Below are positions 17,536-26,562 of a stretch of 64,000 bases of DNA, piece by piece (the stretch's first letter is position 1; each line of letters begins with the position of its first letter). The stretch covers positions 15,528 to 79,527 of the forward strand of contig CAYGDY010000012.1 in the NCBI GenBank assembly GCA_964348795.1, given 5' to 3'. Both the position numbers and the translations under genes were made by a program. The notes beneath the pieces were generated by a model. The model ran no database searches, was not told where the DNA came from, and saw nothing but the letters and a program-made list of their open reading frames with translations. The DNA is from JADLAT01 sp964348795 (GTDB lineage Bacteria; Pseudomonadota; Alphaproteobacteria; Micavibrionales; Micavibrionaceae).

Positions 17536-17672
17536 CCTTTTTAAAAATATGTATAATAAAACCCGAATAACTTAATATATGAAAATTTTTTTAGAGACAA
17601 GGAAAAAATGAACAGGTCTGGGTTGCGCAAGAGGCATATCTTGTGACGCGATGGGGTGATACCCTCTGGACT

Positions 17673-18947
17673 TTAAACCGGAAAGCCCAAAAATTCCAAT
17701 TGCCAGCGCATTTCATCGGATGAAAGAGGGTAATCCGTCCCGCCTTTAGGGTATATCAGGGCTTTCATTTCCACGCGCCCTATTTCCTTTTGGAGCTGAA
17801 GGGCCAGCCGCATGGACAAGCCCGCCCGCCACGTCATGGCAATGATAGGCTTGGCGGCGCGCAACGCAAACACCCGCTTGATGCTCTCGGAATCCGTTTT
17901 CAGGAAAGAGGCCAGCGCCAGCAGGACAAACTCGTGATCCCGCATGGCCAGCGCATCGGACACAACCTGCTCATCCAGCGCCCCTGCCTTGACCAGCCGC
18001 GTCAGGCGCGCATGGGGCGTTTCCGCCTGCGCCGTCCCTGCACCGTCATCTGCCCCTGCGAAATCCACCCGCCGGCGGAAGGCCGCTGAAATTTCCTCTG
18101 TTGTGTGTTCATCGAAATCCTTACGCTGAAGGAGCAAATCCCGCACCGAAGCATCGACAAACACGGCCAGTTCCCGCGCAATCGAAGCAGGGAGAGACTT
18201 ACGCACTGCAATGGGGGCCTGCCATTCCGGCAACCGGCGGGCCATCTCTACAATCGTATGCAGGAGCCCTTCACTCAAATGCGCCCCCTCGTTCTCAATC
18301 AGGGCTCGTCCACCAGGGGGATCTTGCGTGCGGATCACGGCTTCCGACAGGGCCGCGCTAACCTCTTTCCGGCGGGCAATCGCCTCCACAACCCAGCTTT
18401 CCGGATGCCCTTCGAGGATATCGAGCAAATCCGCGTCCGACAGCGCGGCACAAAACCGCAGGACCGGCTCCGAGACTTGTCGCTCAACATCCCGCGCCAG
18501 TTGCACCGCCACCTTGGGCGGGGTCAGGGCATGGTCCTTGAGTGTATTGGCCAATGCGATCCGGATTTTGAGCACCTCGTCCAACGCCAGTGTCCCCATC
18601 GCCTGCACGGCATAGGCGTAAAGCTGGCTGTGCCTGTCTTGGGACAGATCGGGCAACAAGGCCACCAGACGCCCCGCCAGTGCCAACCGCACATCCTGAT
18701 CGATATCACGCGCCAGAAACAAAGAGGCCTGCACCGGCAAAGCCTCATTGCGTGCCACCGCCCTGCGTACTTTGGAATCAGGGTCTTTTTCCGCCATGTA
18801 ATACAGCATTTCCTTACTCGTGGAACGGCTTTTGGCCAGCTTCAACCGCGCCTTAAAATCTACAGATTTCAAGGACTCGCGTTGTGCCTCGTAGGATTTT
18901 TTCTTCCGCAGGACTATGTTTTGCAAGAAACCGAACATGCGCGTCAC
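17673..18947 (-). CDS. DUF2336 domain protein
   Basis: A 424-residue, mostly helical cytoplasmic protein built of HEAT-like repeats. Recognisable pieces are MLYYMAEKDPDSKVRRAVARNEA, LARDIDQDVRLALAGRLVALLPDLS, and ILEGHPESWVVEAIARR in shorter stretches, then a C-terminal part typical of alphaproteobacterial DUF2336 proteins. Function in the family is unknown. It is 36 bp downstream of zapE and on the same strand, so probably co-transcribed with it. Confidence 0.85.
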   Translation of the reverse strand: MTRMFGFLQNIVLRKKKSYEAQRESLKSVDFKARLKLAKSRSTSKEMLYYMAEKDPDSKVRRAVARNEALPVQASLFLARDIDQDVRLALAGRLVALLPDLSQDRHSQLYAYAVQAMGTLALDEVLKIRIALANTLKDHALTPPKVAVQLARDVERQVSEPVLRFCAALSDADLLDILEGHPESWVVEAIARRKEVSAALSEAVIRTQDPPGGRALIENEGAHLSEGLLHTIVEMARRLPEWQAPIAVRKSLPASIARELAVFVDASVRDLLLQRKDFDEHTTEEISAAFRRRVDFAGADDGAGTAQAETPHARLTRLVKAGALDEQVVSDALAMRDHEFVLLALASFLKTDSESIKRVFALRAAKPIIAMTWRAGLSMRLALQLQKEIGRVEMKALIYPKGGTDYPLSSDEMRWQLEFLGFPV

Positions 18948-18983
18948 TCTAACCGATCAAACCACAAAAATCATGCAGGATTT

Positions 18984-20102
18984 TTATTGCCCCTGCCCCT
19001 GCATTTCACACAGGCGGGAAATGGTGCGGTCGAACTCGAAGGCATGGTCATGTCCTCGATACAGTTTGTCCGGCGGGCATTCCGCAGATATCACCAGCCG
19101 TGTTTTATGCTCGTACAGCGTATCAATCAGGATCATCAGGCGCTTGGCTTCGTTCCGGCGATCATAGCCCAGACGCGGGATATTTTCCAGAAAAATTGTG
19201 TGGTATTTCTGCGCAATCGCGCCGTAATCCTCCGCGCCATGGGGTTTTTCACAGAGCGCGGCAAAGCTGAATCGCGCCATACCATCCATCGCCCGCTCTA
19301 TCTGGATTTCCCGTCCCTTTATTTCAATACGATCCGTTTCGTATTGTATTTTATGGCCCGCGAAGGCCTCGAACACCCGCTCCAGCTTTTCATCTGTTTC
19401 GGGACACAGCGGCGAGAGATACACCCCACCCCGCCCTTGGGCAACCTTCCGGTAGTCGGTCGGACTGTCCAGAAACACCGTTTCCATTTTTTCTTTCAGC
19501 AGGGCAATAAAGGGCAGGAAGCGGTCCCTTTGCAAGCCTCCCTCGTAAAGCGTGTCAGGAGGCCAGTTGCTCGTCGCCACCACTACCACACCCTGCTCGA
19601 ACAAACACCGGAACAGACGGCCTAAAATCATGGCATCAGCCACATCGGTCACATGAAACTCATCAAAACACAGGACGCGGGCTTTTTCCGCAATCCGCGC
19701 CGCAAACAAAGGCAAAGTCGCATCTACCCCCTCGCCGGTTTCCTGACTTTCCCGCCGCGTATGCAGGTAATCATGCACCCCGATCATAAAGTCATGGAAA
19801 TGCACACGCCACTTCGGGAGCGTTTCCGGCAGGGCCGCATAGAACAGGTCCATCAGCATGGATTTCCCGCGCCCGACACCGCCATGCAGATAAATTCCCC
19901 GAATAGATTGCTTTAAGTTATTAAAAAATAATATTTTTTTTCGTTTTTTTCCTCCATCCCAAAACGAGCTGACGCGCAAATCATCATAAAGCCTCTGCAG
20001 GGACAACAACGCCCGCTCCTGCACCGGATCAAACCGAAGCGTTCCGGCGGACAGGCCGCTTTGATAAGACTCAATCAGACTGGGTAGAGCGGGGCTGGAC
20101 AT
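18984..20102 (-). CDS. zapE: cell division ATPase ZapE (AFG1 family)
   Basis: A 372-residue AAA-type ATPase associated with the division ring under stress and related to mitochondrial AFG1. Walker A is GGVGRGKSMLMDLF, Walker B is VLCFDEFHVTD, and the sensor region reads VVATSNWPPDTLYEGGLQR, characteristic of the family. The C-terminal part includes RLMILIDTLYEHKTRLVISA. The start at 20102 overlaps the end of tatC by 32 bp; a later start is possible. The zapE to mdh arrangement is common in alphaproteobacteria. Confidence 0.93.
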   Translation of the reverse strand: MSSPALPSLIESYQSGLSAGTLRFDPVQERALLSLQRLYDDLRVSSFWDGGKKRKKILFFNNLKQSIRGIYLHGGVGRGKSMLMDLFYAALPETLPKWRVHFHDFMIGVHDYLHTRRESQETGEGVDATLPLFAARIAEKARVLCFDEFHVTDVADAMILGRLFRCLFEQGVVVVATSNWPPDTLYEGGLQRDRFLPFIALLKEKMETVFLDSPTDYRKVAQGRGGVYLSPLCPETDEKLERVFEAFAGHKIQYETDRIEIKGREIQIERAMDGMARFSFAALCEKPHGAEDYGAIAQKYHTIFLENIPRLGYDRRNEAKRLMILIDTLYEHKTRLVISAECPPDKLYRGHDHAFEFDRTISRLCEMQGQGQ

Positions 20103-20826
20103 ACCGGATCACAACAATAGAGATTTCATAAAGCGCCATCAACGGCAAAGCCAGCAAAAACTGGCTCATCACATCAGGCGGAGTCAAAAAGGCCGATACG
20201 GTAAAGACCGCAATCACTGCGTATTTGCGCACACGACAAAGACCATCGGCCGTCACAAACCCCGCCTGCGCCAACAGAGTGAGAAAAACGGGGAGCTGAA
20301 AACACAGCCCGAACGCAAAAATCAGGGTCATAATCAGATCCAGATACTCACTCACGCGAGCCTCAAGGCGGATGGGCAGGGCTGTTTGTTCTGCATTCGT
20401 TTGAAAACTCAGAAAAAATGGCCATGCTATTGGCAAAACAAGAAAATATACAAACGCCCCTCCGATAAAAAATAAAACGGGCGTGGCAATCAAAAATGGT
20501 AAAAATACCTGCCGTTCGTTTTTATACAGGCCAGGGGCAATAAAAATCCAGACCTGCCACAACAGGATCGGAAAGGTCAAAAACACGCCTGCAAAAAACG
20601 CCACCTTCATATAGGTGAAAAACGCTTCTGTGAGGCCCGTATAAATCAAACGCTGACTGTCCCCCTCCCCCATCGCCTGCGCCAGAGGCTGGACCAAAAA
20701 CCCGTAAATCGGCGCAGAGAAATAAAAACAAATGCCCATCCCGATGGCCATAGCCCCGAACGCCCACAACAAGCGCCTGCGCAATTCCACCAGATGCGAA
20801 AGCAAAGGTTTGGGCTCTGGTTTCAT
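20071..20826 (-). CDS. tatC: twin-arginine translocase subunit TatC
   Basis: A 251-residue, six-span membrane protein that binds twin-arginine signal peptides. It begins with LLSHLVELRRRLLWAFGAM, the family hallmark, and includes FFTYMKVAFFAGVFLTFPI, QVWIFIAPGLYKNERQ with the conserved Glu, and a C-terminal block with AVFTVSAFLTPPDVMSQ. It overlaps tatB by 4 bases (ATGA), indicating translational coupling. Confidence 0.96.
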   Translation of the reverse strand: MKPEPKPLLSHLVELRRRLLWAFGAMAIGMGICFYFSAPIYGFLVQPLAQAMGEGDSQRLIYTGLTEAFFTYMKVAFFAGVFLTFPILLWQVWIFIAPGLYKNERQVFLPFLIATPVLFFIGGAFVYFLVLPIAWPFFLSFQTNAEQTALPIRLEARVSEYLDLIMTLIFAFGLCFQLPVFLTLLAQAGFVTADGLCRVRKYAVIAVFTVSAFLTPPDVMSQFLLALPLMALYEISIVVIRYVQPRSTQSD

Positions 20827-21110
20827 GGAACATCATCCTGCGGCATTTGATTTGCCTGCGCCTGCTCTGCGGTGATCTCCTCCACCTCGTCAATCTCCTT
20901 GGCCTCGAAATTCACCTGCTTGCGGATGTCGTCCAGATCGGCCTCCTGCATAAAATCCTCGAATTGCTGGGAAAAAACATAGCGAATATACTGTAAGCGC
21001 CGGACAATCCGCCCGAGCGTATGCATGACCTTGGGCATGTCCTCGGGTCCGATCACCAAAATAGCAATCACCACAATCAGAAATATTTCAGACCAGCTTA
21101 CGTCGAGCAC
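20823..21110 (-). CDS. tatB: twin-arginine translocase subunit TatB
   Basis: A 95-residue protein with a single N-terminal membrane helix (SEIFLIVVIAILVIGPEDMP) ending in the GPE motif, followed by an amphipathic helix (VMHTLGRIVRRLQYIRYVF) and an acidic tail. It begins with GTG; no ATG lies near. The tatA stop is 3 bp upstream. With TatC it forms the receptor for folded Tat substrates. Confidence 0.94.
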   Translation of the reverse strand: MLDVSWSEIFLIVVIAILVIGPEDMPKVMHTLGRIVRRLQYIRYVFSQQFEDFMQEADLDDIRKQVNFEAKEIDEVEEITAEQAQANQMPQDDVP

Positions 21111-21112
21111 GA

Positions 21113-21289
21113 CTAATCATCTTTTTTTTCAATGGCCTTGGGCGCGGGGGGTACATCCTCATCCTTCAGGCCCTTTTTAAAGCTCTTGATCCCCTTGGCA
21201 AGATTTTCAGCGATACTGGGCACGCGGCCCGCCCCGAACAGCAACATGACGAGAACCAGCACAACAATCAAATGTGGCAAACTGAGCAT
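21113..21289 (-). CDS. tatA: twin-arginine translocase subunit TatA
   Basis: A 58-residue protein too short for many gene callers. It reads MLSLPHLIVVLVLVMLLFG, then AGRVPSIAENLAKGIKSFKK and a charged tail ending in EKKDD. The single membrane helix, the FGAGRVP hinge and the amphipathic helix with the GIKSFKKGL motif identify TatA, the pore-forming subunit. It sits between scpB and tatB, giving the order scpA-scpB-tatA-tatB-tatC. Confidence 0.95.
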   Translation of the reverse strand: MLSLPHLIVVLVLVMLLFGAGRVPSIAENLAKGIKSFKKGLKDEDVPPAPKAIEKKDD

Positions 21290-21319
21290 GGTGTTCCTTC
21301 CCTCTTCCGTAAAAATCTT

Positions 21320-21973
21320 CTAAATAATCATTTCATCCGCTTCTTCTACATCCTCTGGCCCGCGCTGTCCAGAAAACAAGTCGCCGCTTTCAGGGATCGT
21401 CTCAATCGCGGGCCTGCGATCAAGCAAACCAGAGGCTTTCAAATCATCCAGCCCGGGCAGGTCCATGATGGTTTCGAGCTGGAACTGATCCAGAAAATCC
21501 TGTGTCGTCACCCATGTGAGGGGGCGACCCACCACTTCACGCCGACGACCTGGCTTGACCCATCCGGCTTCAATCAAGGCATCCAGCGTCCCGCGATGGG
21601 TGGCCACGCCCCTGATATTTTCAATTTCCGCGCGCGTCACAGGCTGATGATACGCCACAATCGCCAGAGTCTCTAGCGCGGCGCGGGAGAGCTTTTTCTG
21701 CACCTCTTTTTCCAGCGCCAAAGACTCGGCCAGATCTGCCGCCGTCCGGAACGCCCACGCGCCCTCCACTTGCACCAAAGCGACCCCGCGCCCCTGATAC
21801 ATCTCCTGCAGGGCCATGAGAGCGCCGCCAACATCCGCACCGGCGGGCATGCGTTCGTGAATCTCTTTGATGTTGAGCGGGGCCGAAGACGCAAATAACA
21901 GTGCCTCCAAAACGCGGATATGCTCGGGCAAAACACTCAAAGACTGTGGGGCAGGCATCGCCATGGCATTCAT
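21320..21973 (-). CDS. scpB: segregation and condensation protein ScpB
   Basis: A 217-residue partner of ScpA and SMC in chromosome condensation. Two winged-helix domains are expected; the visible markers are VLEALLFASSAPLNIKEI at the N-terminus and AALETLAIVAYHQPVTRAEI followed by IRGVATHRGTLDALIEAGWV. The acidic C-terminal tail is variable. Its start directly abuts the scpA stop. Confidence 0.95.
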   Translation of the reverse strand: MNAMAMPAPQSLSVLPEHIRVLEALLFASSAPLNIKEIHERMPAGADVGGALMALQEMYQGRGVALVQVEGAWAFRTAADLAESLALEKEVQKKLSRAALETLAIVAYHQPVTRAEIENIRGVATHRGTLDALIEAGWVKPGRRREVVGRPLTWVTTQDFLDQFQLETIMDLPGLDDLKASGLLDRRPAIETIPESGDLFSGQRGPEDVEEADEMII

Positions 21974-22819
21974 TTAGGGTCTCTCCTCTTGCTTCATTTC
22001 CTGTTCCAGCGCCCGCATGTAAATCGGGCGAAACAATCCATCCTGCTTGATCTCCAGCGCCCCTTGTTTGACCAGCTCCAGACTGGCCGTAAAAAGAGAG
22101 GCTCTCGCCGACCGCGCATAAAGCGGGTCCTTTATTTTCTCGGGCAAAAAACTCTCCAGCGTGGCCCAGACCGATTGGGCGCCCTTTTTCGGCAATTGCC
22201 CCAGCATGCGGGTGAGGCGCACCATCGCATCCTCGGTGGACATCACATGGAAGATCGGTAAATCGTAATGGCTTTCGGCCTCGCGTTTTTTGATATCGCC
22301 ATACGCCTTGAGCAGTTCATACAAATTCACATTCCAGCGCGCCGTTGTACGGACAGGCAAGCCCTCGGGCGCACCCCGTGCAAACACCTCGCGCCCCAGT
22401 TGCGGACGGGATTCAAGCCGCTCTGCCGCCTGCCGCATGGCTTCCAGACGCCTGAGCTGGAATTGCAGGGCTTCGGCCATGGCTTCGGCATTGGGCTCCG
22501 CACCGCTTTCGGATTCTCTGGGCAAAAGCAAACGGGATTTCAAATACGCGAGCCAAGCGGCCATCACCAGATATTCCGCCGCCAGCGCTAAATGAAGCGC
22601 CTTGGCCTGCTCGACAAATTCCAGATATTGCCGCACAAGCTGGAGAATCGAGATTTTCGCCAGATCCACCTTCTGGTTGCGCGCCAACTCCAACAGAACA
22701 TCCATCGGGCCTTCGTACCCGTCAATGTTCAACAACAAAGAATCGGACTCACGCGCTACCACCATTGCACGCGGCGGGTCTTCCTGAAAAGGCTGAGCAA
22801 GGGTATTGTGGGCTGTCAT
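21974..22819 (-). CDS. scpA: segregation and condensation protein ScpA
   Basis: A 281-residue kleisin subunit of the SMC-ScpAB condensin. The N-terminal part carries the signature YEGPMDVLLELARNQKVDLAK (first 20 bases of the motif span residues about 34-53) and EYLVMAAWLAYLKSRLLLP; a winged-helix C-terminus follows. The gene overlaps nagZ by 4 bases at its start and abuts scpB at its end, so the three are translationally linked. Confidence 0.95.
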   Translation of the reverse strand: MTAHNTLAQPFQEDPPRAMVVARESDSLLLNIDGYEGPMDVLLELARNQKVDLAKISILQLVRQYLEFVEQAKALHLALAAEYLVMAAWLAYLKSRLLLPRESESGAEPNAEAMAEALQFQLRRLEAMRQAAERLESRPQLGREVFARGAPEGLPVRTTARWNVNLYELLKAYGDIKKREAESHYDLPIFHVMSTEDAMVRLTRMLGQLPKKGAQSVWATLESFLPEKIKDPLYARSARASLFTASLELVKQGALEIKQDGLFRPIYMRALEQEMKQEERP

Positions 22820-23826
22820 GCCCGCAGTCTCGACAATTCCGCAGTATTTTGCAAGCGTTCCCGCGTTTTTTCTGTCATCTTAGGCACATATTCCATGATT
22901 TTGACCATATCATCCCTCCGGCCCGAACAATACAGCGCCACATCACAGCCCGCGCCCAGTGTCAGCCTTGCCCGCTCTGCCACATCACCATAGCCGGCCA
23001 GCGCCGCCATATCCAGATCATCACTCAGCAACAGCCCGTCAAAACCGATCCTCTCCCGTATAACACCTTGAATGACATCAGGCGAAACAGACGCCGGATG
23101 CACGGGGTCTATCGCGTCATACACGACATGAGCCACCATGCCCCACACGCCCCGCCCCGCCAGCGCGTGAGACACTGCCCGAAATGGCGCAAAATCGGTT
23201 GCGTCGAGCATGACCCATTCCGTCTCCACATGCGGCAGGTCCTTGTGAGAATCTGACCGCGCCCGCCCATGGCCTGGCAAGTGTTTCATGACAGGGGTAA
23301 CCCCTGCCGATAAAAATGCCTCACAGACAACCTGCCCCAGTCGGGCCACAATGGCCGGATCCACCGAAAAAGCCCGATCCCCGATCGCCTCATGCGTTTG
23401 ATCCGTCAACACATCCAATACTGGCGCACAATTCACAGTAATCCCGCATTCCAAAAGCTCTTCCGCCATTTGCAGAATGGTAAAACGCAGTCTTTCCTCC
23501 GCAGTGTCCACCTCATCCCCGAAAGCCTTCATCGGCGGATATTTGCGCCAGATGGGGGGCTTGAGGCGTTGCACCCGCCCCCCTTCCTGATCAATCAAAA
23601 CCGGACACTGCCACCCTGCGGCTTCATGCACCGCATCCGTCAAACGCCGGAGCTGGTCCGGCGATTCACAATTTCTGGCAAAAAGAATAACACCCAGCGG
23701 AGAAAACTCCCGAAACAAGGCCTGCTCATCATCGGTGAACACAGGTCCGGCCAGCGAAAGAATCACAGGTCGAACGATTTTATCGGGTAACAAGGCATCC
23801 CCCAGGCTTTTGCGCCTTGATCGCAT
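22816..23826 (-). CDS. nagZ: beta-N-acetylhexosaminidase NagZ
   Basis: A 336-residue cytoplasmic GH3 glycosidase that removes GlcNAc from recycled muropeptides. It has VLIDQEGGRVQRLKPP, the family motif KHLPGHGRARSDSHKDLP containing the catalytic His/Asp pair, and the nucleophile motif LLLSDDLDMAAL. The annotated ATG overlaps the preceding SPOR gene by 47 bp and lacks a clear ribosome site, so translation may begin a few codons later. In this cluster nagZ sits between SPOR and scpA, as usual for alphaproteobacteria. Confidence 0.94.
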   Translation of the reverse strand: MRSRRKSLGDALLPDKIVRPVILSLAGPVFTDDEQALFREFSPLGVILFARNCESPDQLRRLTDAVHEAAGWQCPVLIDQEGGRVQRLKPPIWRKYPPMKAFGDEVDTAEERLRFTILQMAEELLECGITVNCAPVLDVLTDQTHEAIGDRAFSVDPAIVARLGQVVCEAFLSAGVTPVMKHLPGHGRARSDSHKDLPHVETEWVMLDATDFAPFRAVSHALAGRGVWGMVAHVVYDAIDPVHPASVSPDVIQGVIRERIGFDGLLLSDDLDMAALAGYGDVAERARLTLGAGCDVALYCSGRRDDMVKIMEYVPKMTEKTRERLQNTAELSRLRA

Positions 23827-24880
23827 TGCACAGGCTTGCGGCGCTTTCCTTGCTGATTGGGCCCGCCTGAATCCGGTAGAACACCCCTTTTCCGGCGATA
23901 TCTGCTTTCTGTACCCGATAATCCAGTCCCTGCAACTGGGCCCCGTAAGCGACTTTCAGTTTGCCCCATTCCGTTTGCGCGCCCCCTTCGGAGGTTACAC
24001 TGCCAAGCTGGATATAGTAATTCCCTGCCGTCACAGGGGTTCCCGAAGAAGGCTCAACCTTCGCAGGAACCGGAGCAGACGGCATGGTTTTTTCCGGAGA
24101 GACAAAAGCCGTCTTGGTTTCCTGTGCCACGATGTCCTGTGCCGTTTTATTCTCCGCTTGTCCGGCCTGCGCCTGCTCCTGATTCTCCAGAACGGAGCGG
24201 ACAAATTTCAGCGTTTCCGGATTCTCTCCCGCCTTGTGGATTTTGGGGAGTTTTCCGGCCTCTGCCGCATCAGCCCCTTCCACGGCAGGCGCAACAGGCG
24301 CAGGGATAGCCAAAGGCGTAACGCCAGCCGCTGTGGCAGGCGCGGACGGATCAGGTGTTTTTTCAATTTTCTGGAACTGGACGGGCGGTACGGCTGGCGC
24401 CGCAGAAGCCATTTCAGCCGGTGCCGGAGTCATGGGCACTTGCTCTGCACCCCGCGCAAAATCAGAAAGCTTTTGCGAAGAGTCATCAGAATCCAGCAGA
24501 TTTTCAACAGGCGGCGCTTCGGAAGCCGCATTCTCTCCCATCGCAGAAAAAATCGTGGTATCCCGATTGGGAATATCCATCCCCCCCTTATCCTCCGGTG
24601 TTTCTTTATACGCCGTTGTATCCGCCTGAATCACGGGAATCGTCCCCGTTCCATTATCCTGCGAAGGGTAACTGGCCACAATAATCCCCGCCAGCGCCGC
24701 GCCGGTCACCAACAGCGCCGCCGTGGCAAAAAACGGACTGCGCATTTTGGAGGCCAGAGATTCTCCTACAACTTTTTCAAGCAGACCAGACCGCCCTGAC
24801 GGCAAATCATAATGGTCGAAACTATATTGCTGTTGTTGCTGTCCGTATGGCGTGTGTCTCTGGTGCCTGTCCTGATTCAT
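23780..24880 (-). CDS. SPOR domain membrane protein
   Basis: A 366-residue protein with a cytoplasmic N-terminus rich in Q and Y, one membrane segment (FFATAALLVTGAALAGIIVA, about residues 50-70), a long proline- and alanine-rich periplasmic linker, and a C-terminal SPOR domain (about 290-366) with YYIQLGSVTSEGGAQTEWGK and DIAGKGVFYRIQAGPI. SPOR domains bind denuded glycan at the division septum. It heads the nagZ-scpAB-tatABC run; the argS gene often found upstream of it is absent here. Confidence 0.9.
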   Translation of the reverse strand: MNQDRHQRHTPYGQQQQQYSFDHYDLPSGRSGLLEKVVGESLASKMRSPFFATAALLVTGAALAGIIVASYPSQDNGTGTIPVIQADTTAYKETPEDKGGMDIPNRDTTIFSAMGENAASEAPPVENLLDSDDSSQKLSDFARGAEQVPMTPAPAEMASAAPAVPPVQFQKIEKTPDPSAPATAAGVTPLAIPAPVAPAVEGADAAEAGKLPKIHKAGENPETLKFVRSVLENQEQAQAGQAENKTAQDIVAQETKTAFVSPEKTMPSAPVPAKVEPSSGTPVTAGNYYIQLGSVTSEGGAQTEWGKLKVAYGAQLQGLDYRVQKADIAGKGVFYRIQAGPISKESAASLCNAIKAQKPGGCLVTR

Positions 24881-24961
24881 TGGGTTTTACCTCTTCGATT
24901 TTTTTATGCCTGTGTGTGACATAGGTTACGCAAATAAAATTTGATGTAGATGCAGGCCAGT

Positions 24962-26203
24962 CTATTTCAAATCCCAATAAAGATCAAATAGCCGTTCATG
25001 CTCACGGATGGCAAAACGATCCGTCATCCCCGCGATATAATCCGCCACGATGCGGGCCCTGAGCCGCTCGTCCTTTGCCCCGCCGCCCTCTTCCACACGC
25101 ATTTGCCAGTTCTCGGGCAAGATACGGTAGTTTTTCGTAAAAGCTGTGAATAAGTCCGTTATGATGCGCTCGACCTTGAGCCCGATACGATTGATGGTGA
25201 AATGCTTGTACATGCGGGTGAACAAAAACTCCCGCAATTCATCAATTTTTTCCTGCATCTCTTCGGAAAATGCGACAATCTGGACCCCCGCCGCCCTGAC
25301 ATCATCGGCTTCCCGTGGATTGATCTCCGCCAGACGCGATTCGGTCTCGATCAATACATCTTCCACCATAGCCCCGAACATATGCCGGATCATTTCCTGT
25401 ACCTGATACCGTTCGGCAAGAGTTCCATGCTGGACCCGCACCGCATGCATCACTTCGCCAAGCAAGGGAATCTCGGCCAGATCCTGCAAATGAAACAATC
25501 CCGCCCGTAAACCGTCCTCGACATCATGGTTGTTATAAGCAATATCATCAGAGAGCGCGGCAATCTGCGCCTCCAAACTCGCATGGGTTTCCAGTTGCAG
25601 ATCCATCTGTGTCTGGAGTTCTGCAATCGCCACGTTGGGCGTCCCGGGCCCGATAGCGTCGTGATGGGGCCCGTTGTGCTTGACCACACCCTCCAGCGTC
25701 TCCCATGTCAGGTTCAGCCCGTTCCACGCCGGATATCTGCGCTCCAGAGTCGTAAGAACTCGCAAGGACTGGTCATTATGGTCAAACCCGCCATAGGGGG
25801 CCATGCATCGGCTCAGATGCTCCTCCCCGATATGGGCAAACGGCGTATGTCCCAGATCATGCGCCAGCGCCACGCCTTCGGCCAGATCCTCGTTCACCAT
25901 CAGGGACCGCGCCAGAGACCGCGCCACCTGCGCCACCTCCAGCGTATGGGTCAGGCGGGTGCGGTAGTGATCCCCCTCATCATACACAAACACCTGTGTC
26001 TTGTATTTCAGCCTGCGAAACGCGCTGGCATGGATGATCCGGTCCCTATCCCGCTGGAAGGCGCTTCTGTGGCGGCTTTCCGGCTCTTCATAGAGCCGCC
26101 CCCTGCTCTGGTCTGGCCGGCACGCATAGTGTTTCAACGGCAAAGCACAATAATTATACGAAGATTCATTTATAGCGGTATTGTGTAATCCGGTATTGCC
26201 CAT
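24962..26203 (-). CDS. dgt: deoxyguanosinetriphosphate triphosphohydrolase-like protein
   Basis: A 413-residue HD-domain enzyme that splits dNTPs into nucleoside and triphosphate. The metal-binding motifs are RTRLTHTLEVAQVARSLARS and ALAHDLGHTPFAHIGEEHL, with a later DDIAYNNHDVEDG. The preserved N-terminal signature SRGRLYEEPESRHRSAFQRD fits dGTPase type 2. ATG at 26203 is preferred over the GTG at 26230, which would overlap the divergent erpA. Only 29 bp separate the two divergent starts. Confidence 0.92.
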   Translation of the reverse strand: MGNTGLHNTAINESSYNYCALPLKHYACRPDQSRGRLYEEPESRHRSAFQRDRDRIIHASAFRRLKYKTQVFVYDEGDHYRTRLTHTLEVAQVARSLARSLMVNEDLAEGVALAHDLGHTPFAHIGEEHLSRCMAPYGGFDHNDQSLRVLTTLERRYPAWNGLNLTWETLEGVVKHNGPHHDAIGPGTPNVAIAELQTQMDLQLETHASLEAQIAALSDDIAYNNHDVEDGLRAGLFHLQDLAEIPLLGEVMHAVRVQHGTLAERYQVQEMIRHMFGAMVEDVLIETESRLAEINPREADDVRAAGVQIVAFSEEMQEKIDELREFLFTRMYKHFTINRIGLKVERIITDLFTAFTKNYRILPENWQMRVEEGGGAKDERLRARIVADYIAGMTDRFAIREHERLFDLYWDLK

Positions 26204-26232
26204 GATGGCTCCTGAACTATATAGTGTCACGT

Positions 26233-26553
26233 ATGAGCCTGATCATAGACGAGAGCGCCATCAAACGCATCCAAAATTTGAGAACCCAGCGCAATGCGCC
26301 TGCGCTTCGCTTGCGAATCACGGTCGATGGTGGCGGATGTTCGGGGTTTCAATATCTGCTGGATCTGGCAGAGGACTCAAAAGACGGGGATCTGCTGTAC
26401 GGGGCGGACTGCGTTGTCACGGACCCTGTCTCCCTGCCTTTTCTGGAAGGCGCGCGAATTACCTTCGTAGAGGACCTGATCGGTTCGGAATTCAAAATCA
26501 CCAATCCCAATGCAGTCTCGGGATGCGGGTGCGGCACCTCTTTTGCAGTGTGA
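26233..26553 (+). CDS. erpA: iron-sulfur insertion protein ErpA (A-type carrier)
   Basis: A 106-residue HesB/IscA-family carrier delivering Fe-S clusters to apoproteins. The three ligand cysteines are present: GGGCSGFQY in the middle and the C-terminal SGCGCGTSFAV. ATG at 26233 gives the usual length; a GTG at 26224 would add three residues. It is divergent from dgt and 9 bp upstream of xthA, matching the alphaproteobacterial xthA-erpA-dgt neighbourhood but with erpA first. Confidence 0.94.
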   Translation: MSLIIDESAIKRIQNLRTQRNAPALRLRITVDGGGCSGFQYLLDLAEDSKDGDLLYGADCVVTDPVSLPFLEGARITFVEDLIGSEFKITNPNAVSGCGCGTSFAV

Positions 26554-26562
26554 TCCTTGCCC

